64,000 nt of DNA, taken from contig NZ_BONC01000024.1 in the NCBI RefSeq assembly GCF_016862515.1, forward strand, positions 42,992 to 106,991, read 5' to 3'. This document shows, piece by piece, positions 7,516 through 15,205 of the stretch. Positions within the stretch are counted from its first letter, which is position 1. Each line of letters begins with the position of its first letter. Made by a program: the position numbers and the translations under genes. The DNA is from Asanoa iriomotensis. Lineage in GTDB: Bacteria; Actinomycetota; Actinomycetes; Mycobacteriales; Micromonosporaceae. The notes below the pieces were generated by a model, which worked only from the letters and a program-made list of their open reading frames with translations, made no database searches and was not told the origin of the DNA.

Positions 7516-9636
7516 CTACTGGACGACGACGTCGAAGCGGTCCACGAGCATGTACGTGCCCGATCGTTTGACGCCGCGCAGCGTGTGTGAGCCCGACGGC
7601 AGGCCGCGGACCGTGTAGATGACCTGCTGAGTCAGGCGGGTGCTGCTGGTGGTGTCCACTGTGGCCCGCAGGACGCCGTCCAGGTAGATGTCCACCAGAC
7701 CCTGGTCGGAGTAGCGCTCCGACAGGAAGTCGATGCCGGTGCCGTTGAAGGTGTAGGTGAACGAGCCGCCGTTGGTGGTGGTGTAGTGCACGTCGTCGTT
7801 GTAGTCGCCGAAGCCGCGGGCGCTGCTGACCGACCAGCCGCTGCTGTACGTCGCCACGTTGTCGTTGAAGCGCTGCACCGTGCCGGCGGCCGGGTAGAGC
7901 TGTGACGGCGGCACGATCTGCGCCGGCGTGTTGGGGCTGCTCCAGATGAGCTTCAGGTAGGCCTCGCCGCCCTGTTCGGTCTGTTCCAGGCGGATGTCGT
8001 GCCGGCCGGCGGTGAGTGTGACGCTGCCCTGGTCGATCGTCGGTCCGTGTGGCGTGGTGTTGTCGATGACGAGTTGGCCGTCGATCCACAGCCGGACCGT
8101 GTCGTCGGACACGGTGGTGAACGTGTACCTCTCGGAATACCGTGGCTCGATCGAGCCGGTCCACCGGCTGGCGAAGTTGTCGGTGCCGATCGACGGCGCG
8201 GGGGATCCGCTGAACCGCCAGGCGTAGTTGACGGTCGGGTCCGTGCGGGTCACCGTCGGCGCGCCGCTGAAGGTGGTGTTGTTCCAGAACTCGGCTTTGA
8301 GGCCCGCGCCGGTGCCGACCGCCGTCGGTGCGGGTGTGGTGATGTCGGCCTCGATGACGGTGGCGATGGCGTTGGTGGCGCCGCCGCTGGGCAGGAAGTC
8401 GTAGCCGTCGCCGGCGGCGCGCACGCTCACCGGTGACGCACTGCCGAGCACCCGCGCGCCCGTGACCGTGAACGGCGACCGCTGACTAATGTGGAGAGTC
8501 GTGGCCCAGCTGTTGACGACGAGGTAGAGCTTGTTGCCCTTGCGGGTCACCTTGCCCCAGGCGGGTTGGGCGACCAGGCCCGTGTAGCCCGCGCCGGTGA
8601 TGGCCGCGCCGTTGGTGGTCATCCAGTTTCCGACGCCGTTCAGGGCACCGGACTGCCCCGCCGTGACCGCCCCGGTGGGCGTGGGGCCGATGTTGAGCAG
8701 CAGGTTGGCGCCGTTGCTCGTGAGGTTGGCCAGATCGCGTACGAGCTGGGTCGGCGTCTTGAAGCTGGTGTCCCAGGCCGCGTACCCCCACGTGTTGTTG
8801 ATGGTCATGCAGGTTTCCTGCAGCTGCGCCGAGGGCGGTGAGCCGGCGAGGGCCTGTTCGGGGGTGCCGTAGTCGCCGTCGACCGGGCGGCGCTTGCCGA
8901 TCCGGTTGTTGGTGACGATCTGGGGCGAGATGCCGCGGACGAAGCGCTCGAGATCCTCGCCGTTCTGCTCCGACCACGGGTTGGTGGGGTTGGTCTCGGT
9001 CCACTCGCCGTCGAACCACAGCAACGCGGGGTCGTAGTCGGTCACGAGCTCCTGGAGCTGTGCCTTCATCTTGGTGACGTAGGCCGGGAAGTTGGCGACG
9101 AAATCCGGGTCGTGCCAGTCCCAGATCGAGTAGTAGAAGCCGAGCCTGATGCCGTTGGCGGTCGCGGCGTCCTTGAGCTCGCGCAGGAGGTCGCGGGAGA
9201 AGCCGGCGTGGTCGCGCAGGTTCCACCGGTTGACCCGGGTCGGCCACATGGCGAAACCGTCGTGATGCTTGGAGGTAATCACGATGTACTTCTGACCTGC
9301 CTGCTTGGCCATCTGCACGATCGCGTTCGCGTCGAACGACGCGGGGTTGAAGGTGGCCGCCCTGGCCTCGTAGTCGCTCCACGGAATGTTGCACTGCCGC
9401 TTGATCCATTCGGCGTCGCGGCAGGTGCCGTATTGACCCTGATAGACGGCGTACGGCCCGAAGTGGATGAACATGCCGAAGCGGGCCTCGTCGAACCAGC
9501 GGGTGCGCGGCCCACTCAACGCGTCGTCGACGACGTAGTTGTCGCCCGGCGCGGCGGCGACGGGCGCCGACGGGATGACGATCGCGGCCGCGGCCGCGAT
9601 AAGCAGCGACAGTCCGATCCGAAGCGTTGCTCGCAT
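7516..9636 (-). CDS. Secreted GH29 alpha-L-fucosidase with PA14 domain
   Basis: A 706-residue exported glycosidase. ATG 9636 is chosen over the upstream ATG 9705 because a GAGGGGG site precedes it and a Sec signal peptide (LSLLIAAAAAIVIPSAPVAAAA-like region, residues 1-30) begins there. The GH29 barrel covers about residues 40-430: FGMFIHFGPYAVYQG, SKHHDGFAMWP and the probable nucleophile in LLWFDGEW (D209). A PA14 carbohydrate-binding domain follows at about 445-575 (LKAEFWNNTTF to PPSQLYP). A C-terminal beta-sandwich at about 580-706 is typical of galactose-binding-like modules. It should release fucose from exogenous glycans outside the cell. Its right-hand neighbour is transcribed divergently. 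Confidence 0.9.
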   Translation of the reverse strand: MRATLRIGLSLLIAAAAAIVIPSAPVAAAPGDNYVVDDALSGPRTRWFDEARFGMFIHFGPYAVYQGQYGTCRDAEWIKRQCNIPWSDYEARAATFNPASFDANAIVQMAKQAGQKYIVITSKHHDGFAMWPTRVNRWNLRDHAGFSRDLLRELKDAATANGIRLGFYYSIWDWHDPDFVANFPAYVTKMKAQLQELVTDYDPALLWFDGEWTETNPTNPWSEQNGEDLERFVRGISPQIVTNNRIGKRRPVDGDYGTPEQALAGSPPSAQLQETCMTINNTWGYAAWDTSFKTPTQLVRDLANLTSNGANLLLNIGPTPTGAVTAGQSGALNGVGNWMTTNGAAITGAGYTGLVAQPAWGKVTRKGNKLYLVVNSWATTLHISQRSPFTVTGARVLGSASPVSVRAAGDGYDFLPSGGATNAIATVIEADITTPAPTAVGTGAGLKAEFWNNTTFSGAPTVTRTDPTVNYAWRFSGSPAPSIGTDNFASRWTGSIEPRYSERYTFTTVSDDTVRLWIDGQLVIDNTTPHGPTIDQGSVTLTAGRHDIRLEQTEQGGEAYLKLIWSSPNTPAQIVPPSQLYPAAGTVQRFNDNVATYSSGWSVSSARGFGDYNDDVHYTTTNGGSFTYTFNGTGIDFLSERYSDQGLVDIYLDGVLRATVDTTSSTRLTQQVIYTVRGLPSGSHTLRGVKRSGTYMLVDRFDVVVQ

Positions 9637-9844
9637 GGTGCCCCCTCGCCGGCTAAGAGATTGAAATAGCTCGATAATACTCCCGAAACATCGGACGTCC
9701 GTCAATCACCTGAGGGCGAAATCCAAGGACGAAGCCCAAACTATGGTGGATTGATCGGATGACCTCTTGGACCTCGGTCTTGATCTCAGTTGCGCGTCGA
9801 GGAGCGTCCGGTTCAGTCTTCGACAACCAACTCGAGGAGGTCGC

Positions 9845-10402
9845 ATGACGACCCTGGCCGACCGGCCCAACTCCGCGCTGCTCGTCATCGACGTCCAGAA
9901 CGGGGCCGTCGTCGAGGCGCACGACCGCGACCGGGTGATCGCGAACATCAACGCCGCCGTCGACAAGGCGCGGGCGGCGGGCGTACCCGTGATGTGGGTG
10001 CAGCATTCCGACGACGAGCTCCTGCCGGGCACCCAGAGCTGGCAGTACGTGCCGGAACTGACCCGTCGCGACGGCGAGCCGGTGGTGCACAAGCGCTACG
10101 GGGACGCGTTCGAGGAGACCGAGCTGGAAAGTCTGCTCGCGCAGCTGCGGGTGGGCCACCTGGTCCTCACCGGGGTCCAGACCGACATGTGCATCCGCTC
10201 GACGTTGCACGGCGGCTTCGCCCGCGGCTACGACGTCACGCTGGTCGCCGACGCGCACACGACCACGGACCTCACCTCGCGCGGCGCGCCGCCCCCGGCG
10301 CAGGTGATCGCGCACACCAACCTCTGCTGGCACGAGCAGCGCGCACCCGGGCGCCGGGGACGGACGGTGGAGGCGGCGCACCTCGACTTCAGCGTGGAGT
10401 GA
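9845..10402 (+). CDS. Isochorismatase-family cysteine hydrolase
   Basis: A 185-residue protein starting at ATG 9845, with GAGGAGG a few bases upstream. The catalytic triad of the family is complete: D16 in LLVIDVQNG, K83 in VVHKRYGDAF and C116 in QTDMCIRST. The usual cis-peptide region VTLVADAHTT follows. Such proteins hydrolyse amides such as nicotinamide or ureidoacrylate, or isochorismate. The QTDMCIRST context and the small size fit the amidase-like branch, but the substrate is not settled. The 3' end overlaps the convergent nucleotidyltransferase gene by 14 bases. Confidence 0.85.
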   Translation: MTTLADRPNSALLVIDVQNGAVVEAHDRDRVIANINAAVDKARAAGVPVMWVQHSDDELLPGTQSWQYVPELTRRDGEPVVHKRYGDAFEETELESLLAQLRVGHLVLTGVQTDMCIRSTLHGGFARGYDVTLVADAHTTTDLTSRGAPPPAQVIAHTNLCWHEQRAPGRRGRTVEAAHLDFSVE

Positions 10403-11201
10403 GTCCGGCCGTCCAGCCCCAGAACTCGCGATGGGCGTCGACGGCCCACGCCGAGATCGCGGCCAGGTCCGGGTGCGCCGGCAGCGGCGTGCGACCGGTG
10501 TCCAGGTGGTCCTGCACGGTCGCCTGGACCTGTTCGATCTCGGCCAGCACCGCGGCCAGGTCGCGGACCTCGCCCCGTTTGACCCGCAACACCCGCTCGC
10601 GCTCCGGCTCCGGCATCGGCAGCGTCAGCCGCCCGTCGCGGACGATCTCCCATCCCTGGTACGCGAGCCGCAGCGCGTGGGACGCGTACTTGACGTCGTA
10701 GCCGTAGCGCGCGACCAACTCCGGCCGGTTGGGCATGTCGCTGCGCCGGCCGCGACCCAGCAACCGGTCCCGCTGGCCGTTCATGTAGCCGAGGAACCGG
10801 TGCACCGCCTGCTGCGAGAGCAGCGCCGGGGCGAGCGCACGCAGCTGCCGGCCCAGCGGCCGGCACACCAGCACCGCGTCCTCGGGGGCGTAGAGCGGCA
10901 GCAGCACGGTCGGGTTGCCCACCGTCGCGAGGCGCAGGTAGCGGCGCAGCGAGTACATGACCAGGTCCGTGTCGCCGGGTCCGCTGCGGGCGCCCTCGGG
11001 CTGGGTCCGCCACACGTAGTGGCTCGCCGGGGCGTGCAGGCCGATGACGTGCTCGGGCGGCTCGACGTACACACCCAGCTCGTCGTGGTCGTCGGTGCCC
11101 TCGATCGCGATGCCGTGCACCCCGGACCCGACCACGGTCCGCAGGATCTCGCCGGAGAGGGCGACGTCCCGGTCGCCGTACTCAGCCTGAAGGGCGGTCA
11201 T
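10389..11201 (-). CDS. DNA polymerase beta-superfamily nucleotidyltransferase
   Basis: A 270-residue protein with an N-terminal nucleotidyltransferase motif: the GS step in VVGSGVHGIAIEGTDDHDE followed by DDHDELGVYVE, which carries the paired acidic metal ligands. A long helical C-terminal part follows (YLRLATVGNPTVL, the Tyr-rich RYGYDVKYASHALRL). This is the pattern of the YcgL-like uncharacterised nucleotidyltransferases found in bacteria and phages. The substrate is unknown. Its ATG overlaps by four bases the stop of the upstream XRE-type regulator, so the pair is likely coupled. Confidence 0.8.
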   Translation of the reverse strand: MTALQAEYGDRDVALSGEILRTVVGSGVHGIAIEGTDDHDELGVYVEPPEHVIGLHAPASHYVWRTQPEGARSGPGDTDLVMYSLRRYLRLATVGNPTVLLPLYAPEDAVLVCRPLGRQLRALAPALLSQQAVHRFLGYMNGQRDRLLGRGRRSDMPNRPELVARYGYDVKYASHALRLAYQGWEIVRDGRLTLPMPEPERERVLRVKRGEVRDLAAVLAEIEQVQATVQDHLDTGRTPLPAHPDLAAISAWAVDAHREFWGWTAGLTPR

Positions 11202-11593
11202 CGCATGATCATGCGCGGCGAACCACGATCACGCACCGGCATTAAGGCCGCGGAGGACGGTCTCCGCGTGGTCGTCGGCGCGGCGAATCCGTGCGGGTGC
11301 AGGGCCGCCCGGAACAGGTTGGTCGGTTCGCCGCGCACGTCCACGGGAATGCCCGCGACCAGCCGGCGCGCCGCGTAGCCCGCCGCCAGCAGCCAGTCGT
11401 TGCGCTCCCGCAGCGGCAGGTCCAGCTCTTCGGCGATCCTCGTCAGCAGGCCCGCGCTGGGCTTCGACTTGCCCAGCTCGACGAAGCTCAGGTGGCGCGG
11501 CGAGACGCCGATCTCGTGCGCCAGGTCCAGCTGGCTGCGCCGGGCCAACGTCCGTTGCCGGCGGATCAGGTCGCCGACGGTGGCATCTGTCAC
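11198..11593 (-). CDS. XRE-family regulator, MmyB-like but truncated
   Basis: A 131-residue protein from GTG 11593. Residues 1-75 form an XRE helix-turn-helix of the MmyB-like type: LIRRQRTLARRSQLDLAHE, the family signature SPRHLSFVELGKSKPS, then LPLRERNDWLLAAGYA. Full MmyB-like regulators continue for a further ~170 residues as a ligand-binding domain. Here that domain stops after about 20 recognisable residues (EPTNLFRAALHPHG), and the tail RPSSAALMPVRDRGSPRMIMR looks unrelated. The gene may therefore be a truncated derivative, or one retrimmed to couple with the nucleotidyltransferase (4-base overlap). A patatin gene starts divergently about 95 bases away. Confidence 0.7.
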   Translation of the reverse strand: MTDATVGDLIRRQRTLARRSQLDLAHEIGVSPRHLSFVELGKSKPSAGLLTRIAEELDLPLRERNDWLLAAGYAARRLVAGIPVDVRGEPTNLFRAALHPHGFAAPTTTRRPSSAALMPVRDRGSPRMIMR

Positions 11594-11687
11594 AGAAAAC
11601 CACGATAACGAGTACCTCCCAGGTATTCGCCTTCGTGTCCGTCCAGCACGCAGGATGGCGAGGTGCTCAGAAGTATGGAGGTGGACA

Positions 11688-12629
11688 GTGGCCGTCGAGG
11701 TCCTCGAGCTGCTGCGTGACCGTATGCGGCAGGAAAGCGCGCCCGGCCGGCGCAACGACGACGCCCGCCTGGTCCTGCTGATCGAAGGGGGCAGCTCGCG
11801 CGGTGCGTACTCCAGCGGCATGGCCGTCGCGATCGAGCAGCTCGGGCTGTTGTCGATGTTCGATGCCGTCTACGGGAGTTCCGCGGGCGCGCTCAACGGC
11901 GCGTGGCTGCTCTGCGGTCGCGCCGAGCGCACCATGCACGCCTGGTGGGACCGGACAATCATGCGGACGACCATCGACCCGCGGCGCGCGCTGCTCCGGC
12001 AGCCGGTCGTGGACACGCGCTTCCTGATACACACGGTCTACACCGAGATCATGCCGATGGGGTTCCAGGAGATCCTGGACAGCCCGGTCGAGTTCCACCC
12101 GATCGCCACGCACGCCGGCACGGGCGAGGCGGTCGACCTGCACGCGCACGTCCGTGACCAGTCGAGCCTGCAGGCGACGCTGCGCGCGTCGACCGCGATG
12201 CCGCTGCTCGCGGGCGAACCGGTCGAGATCGACGGGCAGCGGTACGTGGACGCCGGAGTCAGCGCGGCGGTGCCGGTGCGGACGGCCCTCGCTCAAGGAG
12301 CGACGCACCTGGTCGCGCTGCGGACCCGGCGCGTCGACGAGAAGGCGTCGGCGCCCTCCCGCGGCGAACGCCTGTTGCTGTCCCGTTGGTTCGCCCGGCA
12401 GGCACCGGGCGCCTACGAGACCTGGCTGCGCCGTGCGACGCTGCGGGCGGAGGAGGAGCGCCTGCTGGCCACCCACCCCGCGACCCTGCAGATCCGCCCT
12501 CCGCTCGGCAGCGCACGGATCGGCCGCACCGAGCGACGCCCGGGCCCGCTGCGCGCGGCCGTCGACGCGGGCCGACTGGCCGCATCGCACGCGCTACAAA
12601 CCGACTTCACGAGTCTCGCCCCGAGCTGA
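11688..12629 (+). CDS. Patatin-like phospholipase
   Basis: A 313-residue protein starting at GTG 11688 with GGAGGT at 11677-11682. The oxyanion-hole region is IEGGSSRGAYSSG, the nucleophile is S65 in YGSSAGALNG, and the dyad aspartate is D188 in VDAGVSAAVP. This Ser-Asp dyad defines bacterial patatin phospholipases, which hydrolyse acyl esters of phospholipids. There is no signal peptide, so it acts in the cytoplasm or on the inner membrane face. It is divergent from the XRE regulator, and its 3' end overlaps the convergent MerR gene by 36 bases. Confidence 0.85.
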   Translation: MAVEVLELLRDRMRQESAPGRRNDDARLVLLIEGGSSRGAYSSGMAVAIEQLGLLSMFDAVYGSSAGALNGAWLLCGRAERTMHAWWDRTIMRTTIDPRRALLRQPVVDTRFLIHTVYTEIMPMGFQEILDSPVEFHPIATHAGTGEAVDLHAHVRDQSSLQATLRASTAMPLLAGEPVEIDGQRYVDAGVSAAVPVRTALAQGATHLVALRTRRVDEKASAPSRGERLLLSRWFARQAPGAYETWLRRATLRAEEERLLATHPATLQIRPPLGSARIGRTERRPGPLRAAVDAGRLAASHALQTDFTSLAPS

Positions 12630-12992
12630 ACCGGCCACTCTGCGCTCGTAGTAGCGGATCTTCCCCTGCAGGTGCTCGTGCTGCTGGTCGAGCAGGCGCA
12701 TCTGTTCCTGTACGCGGAGCGCGTGGTCGCGGAGCAGGGCGAGGCGGTCCGTCTCCGTCTCGGTGCCGGCCCGGGACATCTCCGCGAACACGCACATCTG
12801 CGCGATCGGCATGCCCGTGTCGCGCAGGCAGCGCAGCACGCTGAGCCAGTCCAGGTCGTCGTCGGTGAAGACGCGCTGGCCGCCGCGCGTGCGGTCGATG
12901 TCGGCCAGCAGGCCGATCTTCTCGTAGTAGCGCAGTGTGTCCAATGTGAACCCACTGCGCCGGGCCGTCTCCGCCGGGGTGTAGACCGTCAT
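12594..12992 (-). CDS. MerR-family regulator of the adjacent aldo/keto reductase
   Basis: A 132-residue protein from ATG 12992. The winged helix is YTPAETARRSGFTLDTLRYY, then EKIGLLADIDRTRGGQRVF, followed by a long dimerisation coiled coil (RVQEQMRLLDQQHEHLQ). There is no Cys cluster, so it is not a metal or iron-sulfur sensor, and it resembles the small-molecule/aldehyde-responsive MerR group. It is divergent from the aldo/keto reductase, with a MerR-type dyad operator at 13012-13027 between them. It very likely controls that gene. Confidence 0.85.
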   Translation of the reverse strand: MTVYTPAETARRSGFTLDTLRYYEKIGLLADIDRTRGGQRVFTDDDLDWLSVLRCLRDTGMPIAQMCVFAEMSRAGTETETDRLALLRDHALRVQEQMRLLDQQHEHLQGKIRYYERRVAGSARGETREVGL

Positions 12993-13006
12993 CACCGGAA
13001 CATACC

Positions 13007-13037
13007 TTGACCTGGAGCGCACTCCAGACCCCAGGCT
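13007..13037 (+). promoter_or_regulatory. MerR-type promoter/operator for the aldo/keto reductase
   Basis: A -35-like TTGACC at 13007-13012 is followed by the perfect dyad CTGGAG-CGCA-CTCCAG at 13012-13027 and a weak -10-like hexamer around 13032-13037, giving the long (about 19-base) spacer typical of MerR-activated promoters. The reductase ATG is at 13045. The dyad is seen directly, and its binding by the divergent MerR protein is inferred from family behaviour. Confidence 0.65.
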
Positions 13038-13044
13038 GAATGCC

Positions 13045-14028
13045 ATGACGACGACACGAGTCCTGGGACGCAGCGGCATCGAGGTTTCCGCGATCGGCAT
13101 GGGTTGTTGGGCGATCGGCGGGCCGTTCTTCGGTGGCGACGGCGAGCCCTACGGGTGGGGCGAGGTCGACGACGACGAGTCCGTCCGCACGGTCCACCAG
13201 GCGCTGGACCTCGGTGTGACGCTGTTCGACACCTCCAGCAACTACGGCGCCGGGCACAGCGAGCGCATCCTCGGCCGCGCGCTGGCCGGGCGGCGCGACC
13301 AGGTGGTGATCGCCAGCAAGTGGGGACACACGTTCGACGAGTCCCGCCGGCTGATGCTCGGCACCGACAGCTCGCCGGACTACCTGGTCCGCTGCCTCGA
13401 CGGGGTCCTCGACCGGCTCCGCACCGACTACCTCGACCTCTACCAACTGCACCTGAACGACCTGCCGGTCGACGACGCGCTGGCCCTGGTGGACACGCTC
13501 GAAGATCTGGTGACCAAGGGCAAGATCCGCGCGTACGGGTGGAGCACGGATCACCCGGCCAAGGCGGAGGCGTTCGCCAAGGCGGGCACCCACTGCGCGG
13601 CGATCCAGCACGACCAGTCGGTGCTCAACGACAACGCCGACATGATCGCGGTGTGCGAGGCGCAGGACCTGGCGAGCCTGGCCCGCGGCCCGCTGGCGAT
13701 GGGGCTGCTGACCGGCAAGTACCACGGCCGCACGACGGCGACCGCCGCTGACGACGTGCGTACCCTGTCGCCCGAATGGTTGCCCTGGTTCGACAAGGGC
13801 ATCGCCTCGCCGGAGTGGACACGGCGGGTCGACCAGCTCAGGGCGGCGTTGACCGCCGACGGCCGGACCCTGGCGCAGGGCGCGCTCGGCTGGCTGATGG
13901 CCCGCAGCCCGGCGATCGTGTCGATCCCAGGCGCGCGGACGCCGGCGCAGGCGATGGAGAACTTCGCGACCCTGGCGAAGGGTCCGCTCCCCGCCGACGC
14001 GATGGCCGAGATCGATCGTCTTCGGTGA
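13045..14028 (+). CDS. Aldo/keto reductase
   Basis: A 327-residue NADPH-dependent oxidoreductase with a TIM barrel. The family signature LFDTSSNYGAGHSERILG carries the catalytic Asp and Tyr. The Lys is in VVIASKWGHTF and the His in DLYQLHLND. The C-terminal cofactor region SIPGARTPAQAMEN is present. It belongs to the large group related to general stress protein 69/YhdN, so the physiological aldehyde or ketone is unknown. It is transcribed from a MerR-type promoter and divergent from the MerR gene, which suggests induction by a toxic carbonyl or other small molecule. Confidence 0.9.
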   Translation: MTTTRVLGRSGIEVSAIGMGCWAIGGPFFGGDGEPYGWGEVDDDESVRTVHQALDLGVTLFDTSSNYGAGHSERILGRALAGRRDQVVIASKWGHTFDESRRLMLGTDSSPDYLVRCLDGVLDRLRTDYLDLYQLHLNDLPVDDALALVDTLEDLVTKGKIRAYGWSTDHPAKAEAFAKAGTHCAAIQHDQSVLNDNADMIAVCEAQDLASLARGPLAMGLLTGKYHGRTTATAADDVRTLSPEWLPWFDKGIASPEWTRRVDQLRAALTADGRTLAQGALGWLMARSPAIVSIPGARTPAQAMENFATLAKGPLPADAMAEIDRLR

Positions 14029-14083
14029 CCTGCGGCCTCCCGGCTGCCATGCTGGACGGAAGGGAGGAAGCGGACACGAGAGG

Positions 14084-14680
14084 ATGGTCATGATCGACCT
14101 ATCGGGGGACCCGCCGTCCGCGGTGGCGCCGCCTGGCTCGGCCTTCACGCGCATGTCCCGGCGGCAACTGCTGCTGGCCGGCCTTTGTGGACTGGCCGGT
14201 GGCGCCGCCGGGGCGTACGCCGTCATGTCTCTGACCCACAGCGACGATCCGGACACGGCGGCACACAGCGTCACCACCGTCGACCCGGCCGGCGATCCAG
14301 AGCAGTTCGTCGACCTGGCGACGCTCGGCCCGGCGGTCACGGTGGCGATCCGGGCGTCGGGGCGGTGCGCGGTCACCGTCGGGGCGACCATCGCGTACGG
14401 CTCGGCCGACGTCGACGTGCTCTCGCAGGCCGGCGCGATGTCGTTCGAGGCGAGCGGGGCCAACGAGCTCCCGCCGAGCCTGGAGCGGGCCGCGCGGTCG
14501 TCGCTGTCGCTGGGTGGTGTGGGGGTGCCGTTCACCGTCACGCAGCCGGTGGCCTCGACCACGATCCTCGACGACCTGCGGCCGGGGCGCACGACCTTCA
14601 CGGCGAAGTACCGCGTCGAGGGTGGCTCCCCCGTGCCGGTGTTCTTCAGCTACCGCTCGATCATGGTCACGCCTCTCTGA
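14084..14680 (+). CDS. Exported hypothetical protein with Tat-like signal
   Basis: A 198-residue protein. The start is ATG 14084 after GAGAGG, or the in-frame ATG 14090. Residues 24-48 read SRRQLLLAGLCGLAGGAAGAY, a twin-arginine or uncleaved N-terminal anchor. The rest (about residues 60-198) is a secreted beta-rich domain with no family I recognise; a single Cys occurs in GRCAVTV. It follows the reductase by 55 bases but carries its own strong ribosome binding site. Its 3' end overlaps the convergent membrane-protein gene by 31 bases. Confidence 0.65.
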   Translation: MVMIDLSGDPPSAVAPPGSAFTRMSRRQLLLAGLCGLAGGAAGAYAVMSLTHSDDPDTAAHSVTTVDPAGDPEQFVDLATLGPAVTVAIRASGRCAVTVGATIAYGSADVDVLSQAGAMSFEASGANELPPSLERAARSSLSLGGVGVPFTVTQPVASTTILDDLRPGRTTFTAKYRVEGGSPVPVFFSYRSIMVTPL

Positions 14681-15078
14681 CGCGGGCGGGCGTCGCGGAT
14701 CAGCGTCAGCACGATGACGGCCAGCCCCAGCAGCGCGACGACGGCGTTGGCCGTCGTGAGGAAGACCGCCTGGCCGACGGTGGCGTGCGCGAGGTGGCTC
14801 AGGTGGAAGAAGAAATGCGGCACGGCGAAGACGGAGTACGCCGCGGCGGCGGGGATCGTGAACACGGCCCGCGGCTTGACCAGCGCGATGCCCAGCAGGA
14901 GGGCGAGGCCGAGGGTCGCGCCGCCGAAGTCGCGCGCGTAGTGCTCGCTGAACGGCGGCGTGAGCGTGACGGTCGGGAAGTGGTCGTAGAAGCTCCTGGG
15001 AAAGACCTGGTTCCAGAACCCGACGACCAGTTCGTCGAGGAACAGGATCGCGAGGGCGATCCGGATCAGCAGGGTCAT
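14650..15078 (-). CDS. Small four-helix membrane protein, divergent from sigJ
   Basis: A 142-residue membrane protein with four hydrophobic segments (around residues 3-18, 50-67, 75-92 and 105-130) and a histidine-rich loop AVPHFFFHLSHLAHAT. I cannot name its family; it resembles small uncharacterised DoxX-like or DUF4345-like membrane proteins. ATG 15078 has no clear ribosome binding site. Just upstream of it, at 15081, begins the long nested inverted repeat shared with the sigJ promoter region. The divergent arrangement suggests it belongs to the sigJ regulon, which is an inference. Confidence 0.6.
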   Translation of the reverse strand: MTLLIRIALAILFLDELVVGFWNQVFPRSFYDHFPTVTLTPPFSEHYARDFGGATLGLALLLGIALVKPRAVFTIPAAAAYSVFAVPHFFFHLSHLAHATVGQAVFLTTANAVVALLGLAVIVLTLIRDARPRQRGVTMIER

Positions 15079-15080
15079 GT

Positions 15081-15147
15081 CAGGTGGACCGAGCGACAGC
15101 GGAATTCGTGACGGCGTCACGAACGGCGTGGCTGCTCGGTCCACCTG
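15081..15147. repeat. Nested perfect inverted repeats between the membrane-protein gene and sigJ
   Basis: The outer arms CAGGTGGACCGAGC (15081-15094) and GCTCGGTCCACCTG (15134-15147) are perfect 14-base complements. Inside them the inner arms TTCGTGACG (15105-15113) and CGTCACGAA (15115-15123) pair perfectly around one base. The element begins three bases upstream of the ATG of the minus-strand gene, so it forms its entire proximal leader. It could be a regulator operator, an RNA hairpin controlling translation, or a small mobile-element relic. Confidence 0.7.
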
Positions 15148-15205
15148 GTGAGCACCGACCCGGGCCGGGTACCTGCCTAGGCGTGCGGCGGTACAGGTCA
15201 CGACG

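Noticed and set aside
9692..9701. CGGACGTCCG palindrome upstream of the fucosidase gene
   Set aside because: It is only 10 bases in a GC-rich genome, so it could be chance; listed here rather than as an operator.
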